This document shows positions 32,502 through 44,851 of a stretch of DNA of 64,000 nt, piece by piece. This DNA is from Pegoplata infirma (Eukaryota; Arthropoda; Insecta; Diptera; Anthomyiidae). Both the position numbers and the translations under genes were made by a program. The notes beneath the pieces are model-generated. The model saw nothing but the letters and a program-made list of their open reading frames with translations. It was not told the DNA's origin and ran no database searches. Location: NCBI GenBank assembly GCA_963921195.1, contig OY992537.1:126560194-126624193 (forward strand), in the 5' to 3' direction. Positions within the stretch are counted from its first letter, which is position 1. Each line of letters opens with the position of its first letter.

Positions 32502-33733
32502 TAGGGTTGCCATTTGCATTTTGAGAAAAAGAGGACGTCTACCTCAAAAAAGGAGGACATTTGACCCAAAAAAGAGGACAATTTTTTTTAATATTAAATT
32601 AATTTAAAACAAGTCATTAAGGCAATACAATATGCTGAAACAAAAATATTTTATTAAGAAAACTATTTTTTTCCACTAAAAAAATGTATTTCCAATTATG
32701 CTTCAATATATTGGAAATATCTGAATGTGGGTGTGGAACAAGGTGTTATAATCCAAAAACCAAATTGCAAAAGCAAAAAACTAAATAAGTCGCGAAATGC
32801 AGAAAGTGCAGATCGACAAAGATTGACCATTTGCATTTATGTACAAAATTTCATAAAAATAGAATGAGCGGAAGTAGCAAAAAATTGCATGTGAAATTTT
32901 GTTCTAGTGGAATAAGGTGCTATGTTACAATTTCTACTAGGAATTTCAATACATTTGCCAAGTAGTTTTCTGTTTTTTGTGTTATTTTTTAAAATTAAAA
33001 TTTGGCATGATGAATTCTGCAAAATTTAGACGGGGTCCAGCAATACTAATTTCTATGTAATAAAAGGTAGTTAATTTAACAAAAAACAAATGGTTTATGG
33101 TTTATTTTGAACAGATTTTCGCGTAATGGGTTAAAAAAAATTTGCGCAATTTATAATATAAGTTACTAACCATTCAATTTTATAGTTTTAACTCAAAAAT
33201 TGGAGAGATTATCTAAATCCGCCCTTAGTATTTCGTAAAACAATATTGTGTTTTTTTTTATGGATATAGCACCTTTTTCCATATTCACACTTTAACTATA
33301 GATAGATTAGATATGAAAGCGTTTTTTGCCAAACCAATGGGCACATGTTAAAGCCTAGGATGTTTTCTACACGATAACCATCTCACATGCAAGAATTTTG
33401 ATATACCACCTTTAGTTTAACTGCAAAATACATGTTAGTTTTCGGCGGAAAAATATAAAATAATTCAAAAAATCGTTAAAATTGAACTTTTAAGGCCAAT
33501 TTTATGACAGAAAACGATCAAGTTCTTAACAAATTTGTTTGCAAATAGATCGAACTATTGAAGGGAGATACGATTTTGCCAAAAAACGGGATTTCTAAAA
33601 TTGGATTTTAGCACCTTCTTCCACACACACATTCATCTATTCAATTATATTTTAGAAATATCCTTTTATAACTCAAAAATTTCCAGTTATATTTCAAAAA
33701 GTTCGAAATAGAAGTCAAAAATTTTCTATTGTA

Positions 33734-33966
33734 CACTCAAAATAATTCTACAGTAAAAGGTTTAGTAAGTGATATTGTACCAAAATCTATACTACTAATT
33801 GGTTACTAATTTTAGTACCTTCAAAGTACTAACATTAGTAATTTTTACTGGTTTTGACTAATATTAGTTAAAAATTTTAGTATTGGTTACCAATTTCTGC
33901 ACTAGGTCCTTTTGGACTAAAATTAGTTAAATTTTTAGTATTGAATACCCACGTTTTTTTTGGGTG
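33734..33966 (-). mobile_element. MITE family A, copy 3 (233 bp)
   Basis: The inverse of copies 1 and 2. Ends CACTCAAAATAATTC / TTTTTTTTGGGTG, flanked by TA (33732-33733 and 33967-33968). Confidence 0.9.
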
Positions 33967-34203
33967 TATATCAGAGTTTTCTATTTGTACTTCAAAATTT
34001 TCTAAATGCTTTTCAAAAAATTCCGTTTGTTTTTCAAAAATTTCCATATCAAAATTTTCTAAATAATTTTAAGAAAATTACTTTTTAATTTAAATAAATT
34101 CAGATATTTGTATTTCAAAAATTTCAATTTTGATTTAAAAATTATACAAATGCTTTTCAAAAAATTTTATTTGTGTATCAAAATTTTCTGAAAAGCATCT
34201 TTA

Positions 34204-34657
34204 TAGTATATTCAGACTGACCTTGAAACCTCGTTGAAAATACGTATTTTCATTTTGAAAACATAACCGTTCACACCCGAAAAATTTGACACTTATCACG
34301 TTTTCAAAATTTACCGAAAAAAAATCGCGATTATATCGGCTTTAAAAACACACAATTAATTAATTTACGCGATTTTTCAAAATAATTTATCGAAATTTTT
34401 TGTAAATTGTTGTTTTTTATGTAAATATTTAAATATTTTTAATTTTTTTATTTTTGACACTTTCTTTAATTTATTTTCTTCTATTATAACAGTTGTAAAA
34501 AAGAGTCGAACTATGGAATTTAAAAGGTTTCAATTGTACATTCGTTGAAACCTCAATACAAAAAGGTTTCAATTTGTGAGGGAAAATACGTATTTTCAAA
34601 TGAGGTTTGGCTCGAAACCTCGTTAAACGGGGTTTCGACGCCAATGTGAATGCACTA
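34204..34657. mobile_element. PIF/Harbinger-type MITE, copy 1 (454 bp)
   Basis: Ends TAGTATATTCAGACTG / CAATGTGAATGCACTA with a 3-bp duplication TTA (34201-34203 and 34658-34660). Inside are GAAACCTCGTTGAAAATACG and its inverted partner. The second copy at 38526 is in opposite orientation. Confidence 0.85.
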
Positions 34658-34842
34658 TTATATACAAATCGACATTTTTGAAATATACTTAATTTAAATT
34701 TTCTGAAAACCATTTGAAAATTTTGAAATATAAATGGAAATTTGTACCAACTTTCAAAAAAAATTGTACTTTTTTAACCCTTACAGTACCATTTTTTTTT
34801 ATAAAGTCTTAATTAAAAACATGAAAGAGTTAAATTCGGTTG

Positions 34843-37088
34843 CACGCAGAAAAAAAACATGGTTGCGGTGATCATGATTTAAGAGCGTCATATTATGATT
34901 GGAAATATGATTGTAGCAATAATGTTAATATGATTGAAGGCAACAAGGAATGTTAATCATTATATGATTGCGGCAATAATGGCTTAAATGTTATATAATT
35001 ATCATAATATGATTCCAGTTTATTATACATATATATTAGAGTGTCCCTTATTTTGGAAATGTTGGAAATCTTGAGACGGTACCCGCTCATTTTTTTCCTT
35101 TTGACTTAAAAATAACTCAGGAAAAATTTTACGCCCCTAGGACCACGCCTTCCCTACGCGACGGGCCCTTAAAGAGCGGGGCCTAAAAAATCATTTTTCC
35201 ATACAAACCAAAAAATTTTTTTTTTGATTTTTATTTTTTTTGTTATTATTTATTATATTACTTGGTTTGCTTATTCACAACAAAAAATTTGATTTTGGTG
35301 GGATAAGTCTTTCAGCGCTAAAAAATTTTTCGCAAAAAAAAATTTTGAGCCGCCGGGGTCCTACAGTAAAAAATTTTTAAAAAATATTTTTTTTTAGTTT
35401 TGACCAGCAACGGTTTTAGCTGCTATGTTGCTTTAAATGATATATATTCATAAAAAAATATTTTTTGTATCTGTGACATCTTAATCGTGTTCTAAAAAAG
35501 GGTAAAAAATGCATTGATGATTTTTTTCGATACACGATAAAAATGTCACAAATATGAATAATATTTTTTTTGGAATATATATCATTAAAAACAACATAAA
35601 AACTAAAACCATTGCTTTTCAAAACTAAAAAAAAATATTTTTTAAAAATTTTTTACCGTAGGATTCCTACGGCTCAAAATTTTTTTTTTCGAAAAAGATA
35701 AAGATGTCACAGATATGAATAATTTTTTTTTTTGGAATATATATCATTTAAAGCAACATAGCAGCTAAAACCGTTGCTGGTCAAAACTAAAAAAAAATAT
35801 TTTTTAAAAATTTTTTACTGTAGGACCCCGGCCGCCCAAATTTTTTTTTTGCGAAAAATTTTTTAGCGCTGAAAGACTTATCCCTCCAAAATCAAATTTT
35901 TTGTCGTGAATAAGCAAACCAAGTAATATAATAATTAATAACAAAAAAATTAAAAATCAAAAAAAAATTTTTTTGGTTTGTATGGAAAAATGATTTTTTA
36001 GGCCCCGCTCTTTAAGGCCCCGTCGCGTAGGGAAGGCGTGGTCCTAGGGGCGTAAAATTTTTCCTGAGTTATTTTTAAGTCAAAAGGAAAAAAATGAGCG
36101 GGTACCGTCTCAAGATTTCCAACATTTCCAAAATAAGGGACACTCTAATATATATATATATTTTTTTTTTAATTGAGAAAATATATTATGCTTTAATACC
36201 ACACGTTTATAGAAATTCTTCATTACTTTTTTTTTTTTGATAAAGTTCACACCAATAATTTATTTTTTGTTTTTAAATGTTGTTTTTATAAATGTGAAAC
36301 CATTTTTATTAATTTTGGTTCAATTTAGTGGCAACCTGCGTTTTACATCAATGATGTGCATTGAACTTATGGAATTTTTCTAAAAAATTTCATCAACTAT
36401 AAAATTTTTGTCAGCTAACATTGAATGATTATATAAATCATTAAGTTATTGACAAAATCATAACATATTTGCTGCAATCATAACGTATTTGTTACAAAAT
36501 TAAAATAATTTTCAGCAATTATAACACATTCAGTAAACAAAAAATGCACAAAACACACTTTAATATTTTCGATTTGAAGTTTTTATTTAAAATGGAAAGT
36601 TATTTTTAAACCGCACAATAAATAAATTACATAAAGTAGCTTTTTGTATTTCATTTCCTTCTGCGTTGATCCAATTTTTTAACTCAAATTGCCTTAAATT
36701 TTTTAAAGTACTAATTGTAAGTGGCGTCTTTGCGACTAACTGCTTGCTGGCAAAACACTAAACTGATGAATAAACCTGACAATGTTTGCAAAAATCAATT
36801 TTCATTAAGTTGTGATTATCTAATGATTGTTATAATCATGTTATGTTCAAATTTTTGGTGTGTCGAGAATATAATTAACTATAACATTGTTACAACAACC
36901 ATATTGTACTTTTGGATATTGCAATTATTTTATCATGCTTGAAGCGACCATTAAATGTCTAAAACAACCATATAAATGATTAAATACAATTTTAAAAACA
37001 ATAACTTGATTGCTGCAATCAGAACTGGGTTTAGAGATCATAGTATAGTTGCTGCGATCATGTCGCAACCATATTTTTTCTCTGCGTG
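34843..37088. mobile_element. CACGCAGA-type TIR element (2246 bp with nested fold-back)
   Basis: Ends CACGCAGAAAAAAAACATGG / CCATATTTTTTCTCTGCGTG. Flanking TG (34841-34842 and 37089-37090) is inferred as the duplication by comparison with the uninterrupted repeat at 11485-11500. Subterminal GATCATGATT and ATGATTGCGGCAATA motifs recur. Confidence 0.7.
35037..36147. mobile_element. hAT-like fold-back element (1111 bp)
   Basis: Ends TAGAGTGTCCCTTATTTTGG and its complement; inverted arms extend for over 400 bp on each side with high identity (for example CCCCTAGGACCACGCCTTCC). ATATATAT flanks both sides, which fits an 8-bp duplication but is low complexity. It is nested in the CACGCAGA element. 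Confidence 0.8.
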
Positions 37089-37977
37089 TGTGCCGAATCT
37101 TTTATACCCTCCAACATGCAAACAAATATAAAATAATAACATTTTCTCAAGACGTTTTTGAAAAATTTTATAAATTTGGTCTGCGGAAAAATGTCTCAGT
37201 GCCCGAAACTTTTTCTATAGGAATAACTCTGCCAACTTTATAATTTTTCGACAAAATATGTTCCTGATTGTGAGTGAACATGAGAGAACATTAAAAATGT
37301 ATCGGAGAAAAACGAAAAATTCATCAAGATCTAAAATTTCTCTACTATCCTACTTTTTCTTATGAAAAAAATAAGTTTTTGTCTATGGATAGTTGACTGA
37401 GACTTCTGTGAAAAATTCTGAACCTTTTTTTTTGATAAAAGTGAGTAAGAATTTCATCAAGTGAACAGTTCATGCGAATAAGGACGAATAGACAACTTTT
37501 TCGAATATACATTTTTTGCATAAATGGGGTTTAAAGCAGATCTCTACAATCCTCTTCAAAAATTTTTGTAAAATTTTGAAGTTTTTTGTCTAAAAAATGC
37601 AATTCATTCAAGCAAAAATTTAAGTCCAATTTTTGGCAAGTTCTCTTTACAAAAATTTTGTATATGGGTAGAAGTGAGTTAAATCTTAAAGCTATTCTTC
37701 AAATGATTTTTTTTCTTATTCGCATGAACTATTCAAGTGTCAAATTCTGAGGTCTTTTCTATAAAAACAAGTTTTTAAAAAAAGTTTCACAAACTCTAGT
37801 TGAAAACTACTTTAAATTGCTTTCTGGGGGTTCTTCAACGATATTTCGATGAAATTGAAATTTTTAAAATGTACCAAATGAGTCGCGGTAGTACCACGGT
37901 ACTTTTGAAGGTCAAAATGTACCAAAAAAAGTACAATTGTAGCAACTTTAACATCCCTGACATAAAGGGTTCTTTTT

Positions 37978-39238
37978 TATACCCTCCACTCTAGTGATAG
38001 AGGGTATATATAAGTTTGTCATTCCGTTTGTAACACCTCGAAATATTGGTCTACGACCCCATAAAGTATATATATTCATGATCCTCGATCGATTTTAAGA
38101 CGATCTAGCGATGTCCGTCCGTCCGTCCGTCCGTCTGTCCGTCTGTCTGTCCGTCTGTCTGTCTGTTAAAAACACGCTAACTTTTGAAAGACTTTACGGA
38201 GGCTCCTGAAGTTTGGCATATATATTGGGCATTTACCTGGTCAGGTTGGTATTGCAATCCAGCGAAAGGTTCAAAAGTTATAAGTAAATGAGTGAATTTC
38301 GGCAATGGTTTTTCTGGAATTTACGAGATAAAACACACGGTAACTTTCGAACGGCAATTCTGAGGGTGCTGAAGTGTGGCATATATATTTGCCGTTCCTC
38401 TGGTCCGGTTAGTTTTAAATTTCAGCCAAATCGGTCCAGTGGTTCAAAAGTTATTAGCAAAACCGTAAATTTCAGATTCGCCTCACCTTAAATTCACGTT
38501 AAACAGGTTTTAAAAACATTGGTAATAGTGCATTCACATTGGCATCGAAAGCCCGTTTAATGAGGTTTCGCCTTCGTATTTTCCCATACAAATTGAAAAC
38601 TTTTTGTTATGAGTTTTCAACGAAAGTACGTTCGAAAGCTCTTAAATTTCATAAAGAAAATAAATTAAAGAAAGTGTCAAAAAAAAAAAAATAAAAATAT
38701 TTAAATATTTTCATAAAAAATAGCATTAAATCAAAAGATTTAAATAAATTATTGTAAATTAGTGCGAAAATTAATTAATTGTGTGCGAATAATGTCGGTA
38801 TGTTCGCAAATTTTATTCGGTAATTTTCGAAAACGTTATAACCGTCAAAAATGTCGGGTGTGAACGGTTATGTTTTCAAAATGAAAGTACGTACTTTCAA
38901 CGAGGTTTCGAGCTGAGTGTGAATGTACTATAAGTCACAAAAATATTTTACAACGCATTTTTGTCACTCAAAAATATTTTTACACTAAAAGAAAAAAAAA
39001 AAATACACTCGAAAAAAATTTAACACTCAAAAAAAATTTTACACCCAAAAAAAATTTTGTAAATTTTTTTTTTTTTTCAAAAATTAGTTAAACAAAAAAA
39101 GTTTTTTTTAAACAAAATAAAATATTTCTAATCAAAAATGTTATTTTTTCACTCTAGAAAATTTACTATAACTTAAAAAGGGCATTGTGGAGGGTATTCA
39201 TAGATTCGGCCAAGTCGAATTTAACTTTTCTACTTGTT
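37978..39238 (+). mobile_element. mini-me-type element, complete copy with PIF-type insertion
   Basis: Runs from TATACCCTCCACTCTAGTGA through AGAGGGTATATATAAGTTTG, AAAGTATATATATTCATGAT, the (GTCY)n tract at 38116-38165 and two CAGCGAAA/CAGCCAAATCGGTCCAGTGG blocks, to ATTCGGCCAAGTCGAATTTA and TTTCTACTTGTT. A TACCCTCCAC at the left matches GTGGAGGGTA near the right end as a subterminal inverted pair. The 67-residue frame at 38288 is not conserved coding sequence. It serves as the reference copy for the other four. Confidence 0.85.
38526..38930. mobile_element. PIF/Harbinger-type MITE, copy 2 (405 bp)
   Basis: Ends TAGTGCATTCACATTGGC / GAGTGTGAATGTACTA with a 3-bp duplication TAA (38523-38525 and 38931-38933). 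Other mini-me copies read GGTAAGTCAC without interruption at this place, which directly verifies the borders. Confidence 0.95.
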
Positions 39239-39753
39239 ATTTTTGTGCTCGTTGTGCTCTCAAAAAGTTGACATTACTGCTGGTAAAGCTAAGTACTCTG
39301 TTTCTTACGGTGAAAATTTCACTTAAACTTTAAACGCCTCAAATTGCAATAAAACATTTAAAAATCAAGAACTTTTGACAATGATAAGAAAGAAACGATC
39401 ATAACAAAACTGAAATGTCACTTTTTCACGGCAATTTAAATTGTCTTGTAAAATAAAAATGATTGAAAACTTTTTTAACAATTTCCCCTTAATTCCTCGC
39501 GTTGCCAATTTTTTTTTTTTTTATATGGAGTTTGACAGATTTTTTCCCGTGAAACCGAACAGAGTACTTAGCTTAAGCAAAAATACAGCGATGCCAATAA
39601 TTCAAACGTTAAGAATTAAAAAAAAAAAAAATTATGGGGAAAGTGCAAAAAGTAGGACAACCCCGGACACTTTCTAAAAAAGAAGTAGGACTGCCCCGGA
39701 CGCCCTAAGAAAGAGGACGGTGTCCGGGGAAAAGAGGACGGATGGCAACCCTA

Positions 39754-40175
39754 CCTCTGATAAAAAGCACAACGTCATCAGCGTATGCAACTATTTTTGC
39801 ACCCGTTCTGTTGTGTGACTTACAAGATCACAAGATGACACAAAGGAGGATATATTACTCCTCGTTGTTAAATTTTCTTTTTAACAACTTTTCTCGTTTT
39901 AATAGTCCGAATTTTCTAGTTAATTACCTTGATTTTTTGCATGTTACTGCAAGTTCGTGTCATTATTTTTCAAGGATTGACAATATTTAACATTTTTGAA
40001 CGCACCTTCCACATCCAATAATGACGCCAAAACATTTTTATGTACACGAAGTAAAGGAACCAAATTTATAATAGAAGATGGAGTCTTCTGATCCATTGTG
40101 CATTGAATACTGCTGCGTTATGGCCATAACTGTCAATTTTAGTCATATACTTGAAACAAAACAAGACTCTTGTCT
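39754..40175 (-). pseudogene. LOA/R1-like reverse transcriptase, palm with intact YADD
   Basis: The minus strand encodes L-A-S-L-L-D-V-E-G-A-F-K-N-V (39985-40030; motif A with catalytic Asp) and V-A-Y-A-D-D-V-V-L-F-I-R (39757-39795; catalytic box, unusually well kept). The stretch between them is frameshifted and shortened. The frame continues at 32501 across the hAT insertion. Upstream of about 40175 no further domain is recognisable. Confidence 0.8.
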
Positions 40176-41819
40176 CCTTTGACTAACTGACTAACTAACT
40201 GACTTTGTGACTTAATACCTGACTTACCTCAAAATTTTTAATATTTTTTTTTTTTTATTATTTCAGAAAAATGTCATCTTCAACCATAAGTGTTGCTTTG
40301 TATGTGGTTTGTAATGCCCCCAGTACGTGATTATTGGCTGGCTGACTACTTCACTGACTATGGTCTTGACGATTTTTGCTTTATGTTTTGATAAAAATGA
40401 AATAAAAAGTAAAATTATATCATACTTTTAGTTGATTTAGTCTTATGCGTTTTCATACTTTTCCATTTAAAAGTTTATCTGTAAGTACGAGTATTTCAAA
40501 ACATTCATATTAATGTTGTTCAGTTTTTTTTTTTTATATTTTGTTTGCTGTAAAGTGTTGCATTGATATTTCAACTGACGGTTGTGACATTTTATACGAG
40601 TATCTATGATGAGATACAAAATTGCTTTGTAATAAGATAAGTATTGGATAATTATGACAAAATATTTTTCTTTTATATATTTACATTTGTTGTCCTAATT
40701 ATATGTTTTATTATATCTGATTGCATTACCAAACTTTCAAAATGTATTTCTCAACAACGGTAAGGAGGTCATGTGCCAGACCTATTAACTCAAATATGTG
40801 TGTCCTCTACGGATATGATCCGGAATTCGGAGATTGCATTTTAGTCATAGTCCTTGTTATAATCGCCCATAAAAAATATTGCTGAAGTGGAAGCATCTTT
40901 TATAGGCGTGTCAGGAGGCATAGAGCGCTGCAAAACCTGAATTATGGACACACGCGGCAGGTAAAAAAGAGTCGTGTACAGGTAACAGATATGAATATTT
41001 TACGTAGAGTAGTGGAAAGACCCAGAAAAGATAGGATTAGAAATGACACTATAAGTAGGCCGACCATTCGTACTGATTTGATCAGTAATATACTGATTTT
41101 TGGTGATGTGTACTGAAAAAAAGATGTACTGATTTTTTGATATACATATGTACTGATTGTACTGATGTTTTGAACATTTAAACATACAAATTAATTTAAT
41201 TTTAAAATTCTATGCAAAAATTTGAAATTCCATAAAATAAGTCGTCAGAGTAGATTTTTATAACATAAGTCTGACAAAGAGATAATGAATCAAGAGGTCC
41301 CTTAATGCAAAATTTATCTAAGCATGAAATTATTTTGATCATTAAAAATTTAAATGAAAAAGCGATATAAATCTTTGAAGTTTTCTCTAACGAAAAATTT
41401 TCTATATTTTTATAATGAAATGGATTTTCTATATTTTTATAAAGATAATGTAATTGCATGAATCCAAATGATTCTGACATGTTCGATGAGATAATGTCAA
41501 AAAATGCACTTTTTTAAAAAAATATTTTTTTTATTACATTAATATAAAGTAAGACTATCGTTCGAATCGAATGCTTTTTGAATTGAAGAAATCAGATAGA
41601 TACTTCCGAAGATATGGCTATTCAAAGTAGCATACTTTTTTGATTTTTTCAATTTTTGAAGAAAATTAAATTCGCGAAAAAATCGCGATTTTTTTTAAAT
41701 ATAAAAAACTGAAAATGGATATGTTTAATTGGCTCTATAGAGCACATGTGTACAAAAAATTAGATAAATTTAAAGACCCTCGGTCAGATTTTATAAAATC
41801 TTTGCTGGATTTCATGATA
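40176..41819. other. Largely unassigned DNA
   Basis: A GACTAACTGACTAACTAACT patch lies at 40180-40200. 41060-41175 is a cluster of TACTGAT / ATCAGTA motifs also seen at 58270-58345. 40780-40990 is less AT-biased and could be a low-copy piece or further retroelement remains; no motif supports either. Confidence 0.35.
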
Positions 41820-41821
41820 TA

Positions 41822-42755
41822 CAGTGGGCGACAATACATTGGAAACTTTTTTATAGTAGATGAAATTTGTTAAAAACAAAGTTAACAAAACTAAGCGTTA
41901 TAATTATCAAACAAGTAATATAAAAAAACAGTATGTAGGTAATTTATCAAGCTTTAATTTAAGCTTAATAGCGTCCAGATTGGGAAAATAATGAATGTGT
42001 TACGAGGGTCGATGTGGAAAATGAAAAAATTTATAGACATTTTTCAGAACATTTTTAAAAAATATTTCCGAGTAGATTTTTTCCAAGTTAAAACATTAGA
42101 AATTTAAAAAAATGTCCAATAGTTTTTATTCAGTAATCAAGTAATTTTTCCAACAACCCAAACAGACAGTGGAATTTTTTAAGTACAGTAGCAAAAATCC
42201 ACATTTTTTGACCTCCAATTCTTTTGACCACCAATTTTTTATAAACAAAGAAAAGATGTTATTGTTTATTAATTTTAGTACACTTAAGTATATGCTAAGG
42301 ATATATTAAGATAATTTTAATTTCTCTTTGTTAACAAAAAATTTGTGGTCAAAAGAATTGGAGGTCAAAAAATTTGGATTTTTGCTACTGTACTTAAAAA
42401 ATTCCACTGTTTGTTTGGGTTGTTGGAAAAATTACTTGATCACTGAATAAAAACTATTGGACCTTTTTTTAAATTTCTAATGTTTTAACTTGGAAAAAAT
42501 CTACTCGGAAATATTTTTTAAAAATGTTCTGAAAAATGTCTATAAATTTTTTCATTTTCCACATCGACCCTCGTAAAACATTCATTATTTTCCCAATCTG
42601 GACGCTATTAAGCTTAAATTAAAGCTTGATAAATTACCTACATAACTTCTTTTTTATAATACTTGTTTGATAATTATAACCTTTTGTTTTGTTAACTTTG
42701 CCTTTAACAAATTTCATCTACTATAAAAAAGTTTCCAATGTATTGTCGCCCACTG
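41822..42755. mobile_element. Tc1/mariner-type palindromic MITE (934 bp)
   Basis: Ends CAGTGGGCGACAATACATTG / CAATGTATTGTCGCCCACTG, flanked by TA (41820-41821 and 42756-42757). The two arms are near-perfect inverted copies of about 450 bp. The centre contains the palindromic cassette also seen at 18412-18605. Non-coding. Confidence 0.9.
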
Positions 42756-43499
42756 TATGTATATTAGGGCGGGTCGATTTGTATGGATCGAAAAAAAACT
42801 GAAAAATCGTATAGCAAAACAAAATCTACAAAAAATTCTAAGAAACTTTTCCAAAGAAACCATTGGTCTTACATCAAACTTTAAATCGCCTAACGACATG
42901 AAAATCCGTCCGTCCGTCTGTCTTTCTTTCTGTGTGAAACACGCTAACTTTTAAATGTTAGCAGAAGAATGCAAAATATATACGACAAGCTGCTGAAGCG
43001 TGGTGTATAAATTTGTTATACTTCCGGTCAGATTAATACTAAATTTCAGCGAAATCTGTCTAGTGGTTCATAAGTTATTAGCAAAATGGGAATTTTAGAT
43101 GGGTTTTAACCCGAACTCCCGTGTTGAAAAAAACGCTAAACACGCTTTGAAAAGGAATGGTAAGCCAAAAAAAATATTTTAGAAACTATTTTTGTCACTC
43201 AAAAAAACTAAAAAAAAAAATATTACACTCAAAAAAAAAAAAAAAAATACACTCAAAAAAATTTACACTTGAAATTTTTTTTTTTTTTTGATAAAAAAAA
43301 AAAAAATTACTCAAAATAAAACAAATACTGATGTTAAAAAAATATTCAGTTATTTTTATCGAACACAACGATATGCAACTCTCCAATTTCAACCCACAAA
43401 AGTATCTATGTGTTTTTTTTTGACGAAATATCATTATGATCCTCAATTACATACTTTTATTAACTAAGAAAAATCCGCTGCACCAGCTTCCCTTTGTAA

Positions 43500-43590
43500 T
43501 TACCATAGAAATGCTTTGGAGGGAATCGAACCCACATCCCCTGCACTTACTTTCAGAGTATCAAGCTACATGTTAATATACTGCAGCCCA
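43500..43590 (-). other. tRNA-like A-box/B-box sequence in family E
   Basis: The minus strand holds GTAGCTTGATACTCTGAAAG (A-box-like) and GTGGGTTCGATTCCCTCC (B box, four of five T-stem pairs possible). It may be a captured tRNA or SINE head. A complete cloverleaf could not be assembled by eye. Confidence 0.45.
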
Positions 43591-44058
43591 ATATAAAATA
43601 AATAATGGAGTAAAATTATCATGGATAAACGATAAAAGCAGCGATCTATTGTTAAAATTTCCTATTACAATTTTTCGTCTGTGGCGTTTTCATTACAAAT
43701 CAATCTAACTATTTATATCTCCATTTCAGGGATTATGTCTAATATACTTGCTGGTCAAAATCCCAAAAATTGGTCGAACTATATCCAGTGCAAATTAGTA
43801 AAACATTGCCGCTGGATATGTTCTTGCAGCATATCGGTATATAAAACTATCTTTTCTTTACATCTGAGGTGTAGGGTATGTTTAGCAACTTTGTAGAAAA
43901 TATTATTGCAAATATTTTTGTGAAATATATTAACTCTTATAACGGTATTTTTGGCTCTATTCTAACAAATCGCAAAAAACACCCCGAAAAAGTGGGAGGG
44001 TGGGGATGAAATGTTCTACAAAAATGTTGCCAATAAAGTTTTACTATATACCTCTGAG

Positions 44059-44851
44059 TAGAGATGAGCACATGAGCAGATTAGAGCGTGATTCACGCGT
44101 GATCACGCGTGAGTGTGACTGAATTCAATTTTACTTACTCACGTGATTATTTCGCTGAACTTAAAATTATGCTGAAAATTTTGAAAGATTTTAGAAGTTC
44201 TAGTTTTTTAATTTTTTTTGTATAAATAACAAGGACCCAAAATAACTATTATGGCCGTTTTTGATTTCCAAAAAATTGCGCATTTTTAATAGTTATTTAT
44301 AAAAATTGAAAATAATAATTATCAACAAAATAACTATTAAATAACTATTATTTTATAATAGTTATTTTTTATCCTTTGCAGGTTCGAATGAAGTGATATC
44401 CTTTTTTGGAAGGATATTTAATGAAACAAAAAAAATCGTTAAAAATCTTACTTTTTTATAAATAATAAGTGACCACGGCTCAATTTATAAAAATTACTTA
44501 GGCCCATAACTATTATTTTACAATAAAAAAAATATTAATTAGGATTTAATAGTTATCCATAAGAAATAAAATAAAAATTGACCCATAATAGTTATGGCAT
44601 AAGTAATTCAACATTAAACTTATAATAGTTATGTCCTTGATAAATAAGAGTTTCGTGAGTGTGAGTCAACGTGAGTGTGAGTGAAGCTGGCGTGAGTGCA
44701 CGGGAGTGTGAGTTGTATTAAATTTACTCACGTGATTGTGAGTGAGTGTGAGTAGAAAAAATATGCTCGTGAGTGAGTGTGCGTGATTCAAAAATTCCAG
44801 TCGTGAGCGTGAGTGAGTGTGAGTCAAAAGTCACTCACGTGCCCATCTCTA
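44059..44851. mobile_element. hAT-type element with GTGAGT subterminal repeats (793 bp)
   Basis: Ends TAGAGATGAGCAC / GTGCCCATCTCTA, which fit hAT. The flanks CCTCTGAG and CCTCAGGG differ at two of eight bases; the uninterrupted family E copy reads CCTCAGAG (50405). The right third is dense in GTGAGTGTGAGT and CACGTGA motifs. Internal palindromic ATAACTATTATTT repeats are present. Fragments of the same family lie at 47820-47900 and 51750-51890. Confidence 0.8.

Larger units (their letters stand above)
32502..39753. mobile_element. hAT-type element, 7.25 kb with six or more nested elements
   Basis: TIRs TAGGGTTGCCAT / ATGGCAACCCTA with a perfect 8-bp duplication CCTCTGAT (32494-32501 and 39754-39761). 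Subterminal regions carry AGAGGAC / GTCCTCTT-type motifs (32530-32580, 39640-39740). Removing it rejoins the reverse-transcriptase frame at Y-A-D-D-V-V-L-F-I-R. Most of its length is later insertions; no transposase frame was found. Confidence 0.9.

Noticed and set aside
38288..38491. Conserved 67-residue frame also found inverted at 5543-5740
   Set aside because: Both lie in the same non-coding block of mini-me copies. Similarity is explained by DNA homology, and stops interrupt it in the copies at 45230 and 56970.
40780..40990. Possible host exon or endonuclease domain in a less AT-rich patch
   Set aside because: No catalytic motif or splice pair could be identified on either strand.
43681..43896. 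71-residue frame conserved with 13158-13373
   Set aside because: Both fall in homologous parts of family E copies; the similarity is that of the repeat, with no sign of coding constraint visible by eye.
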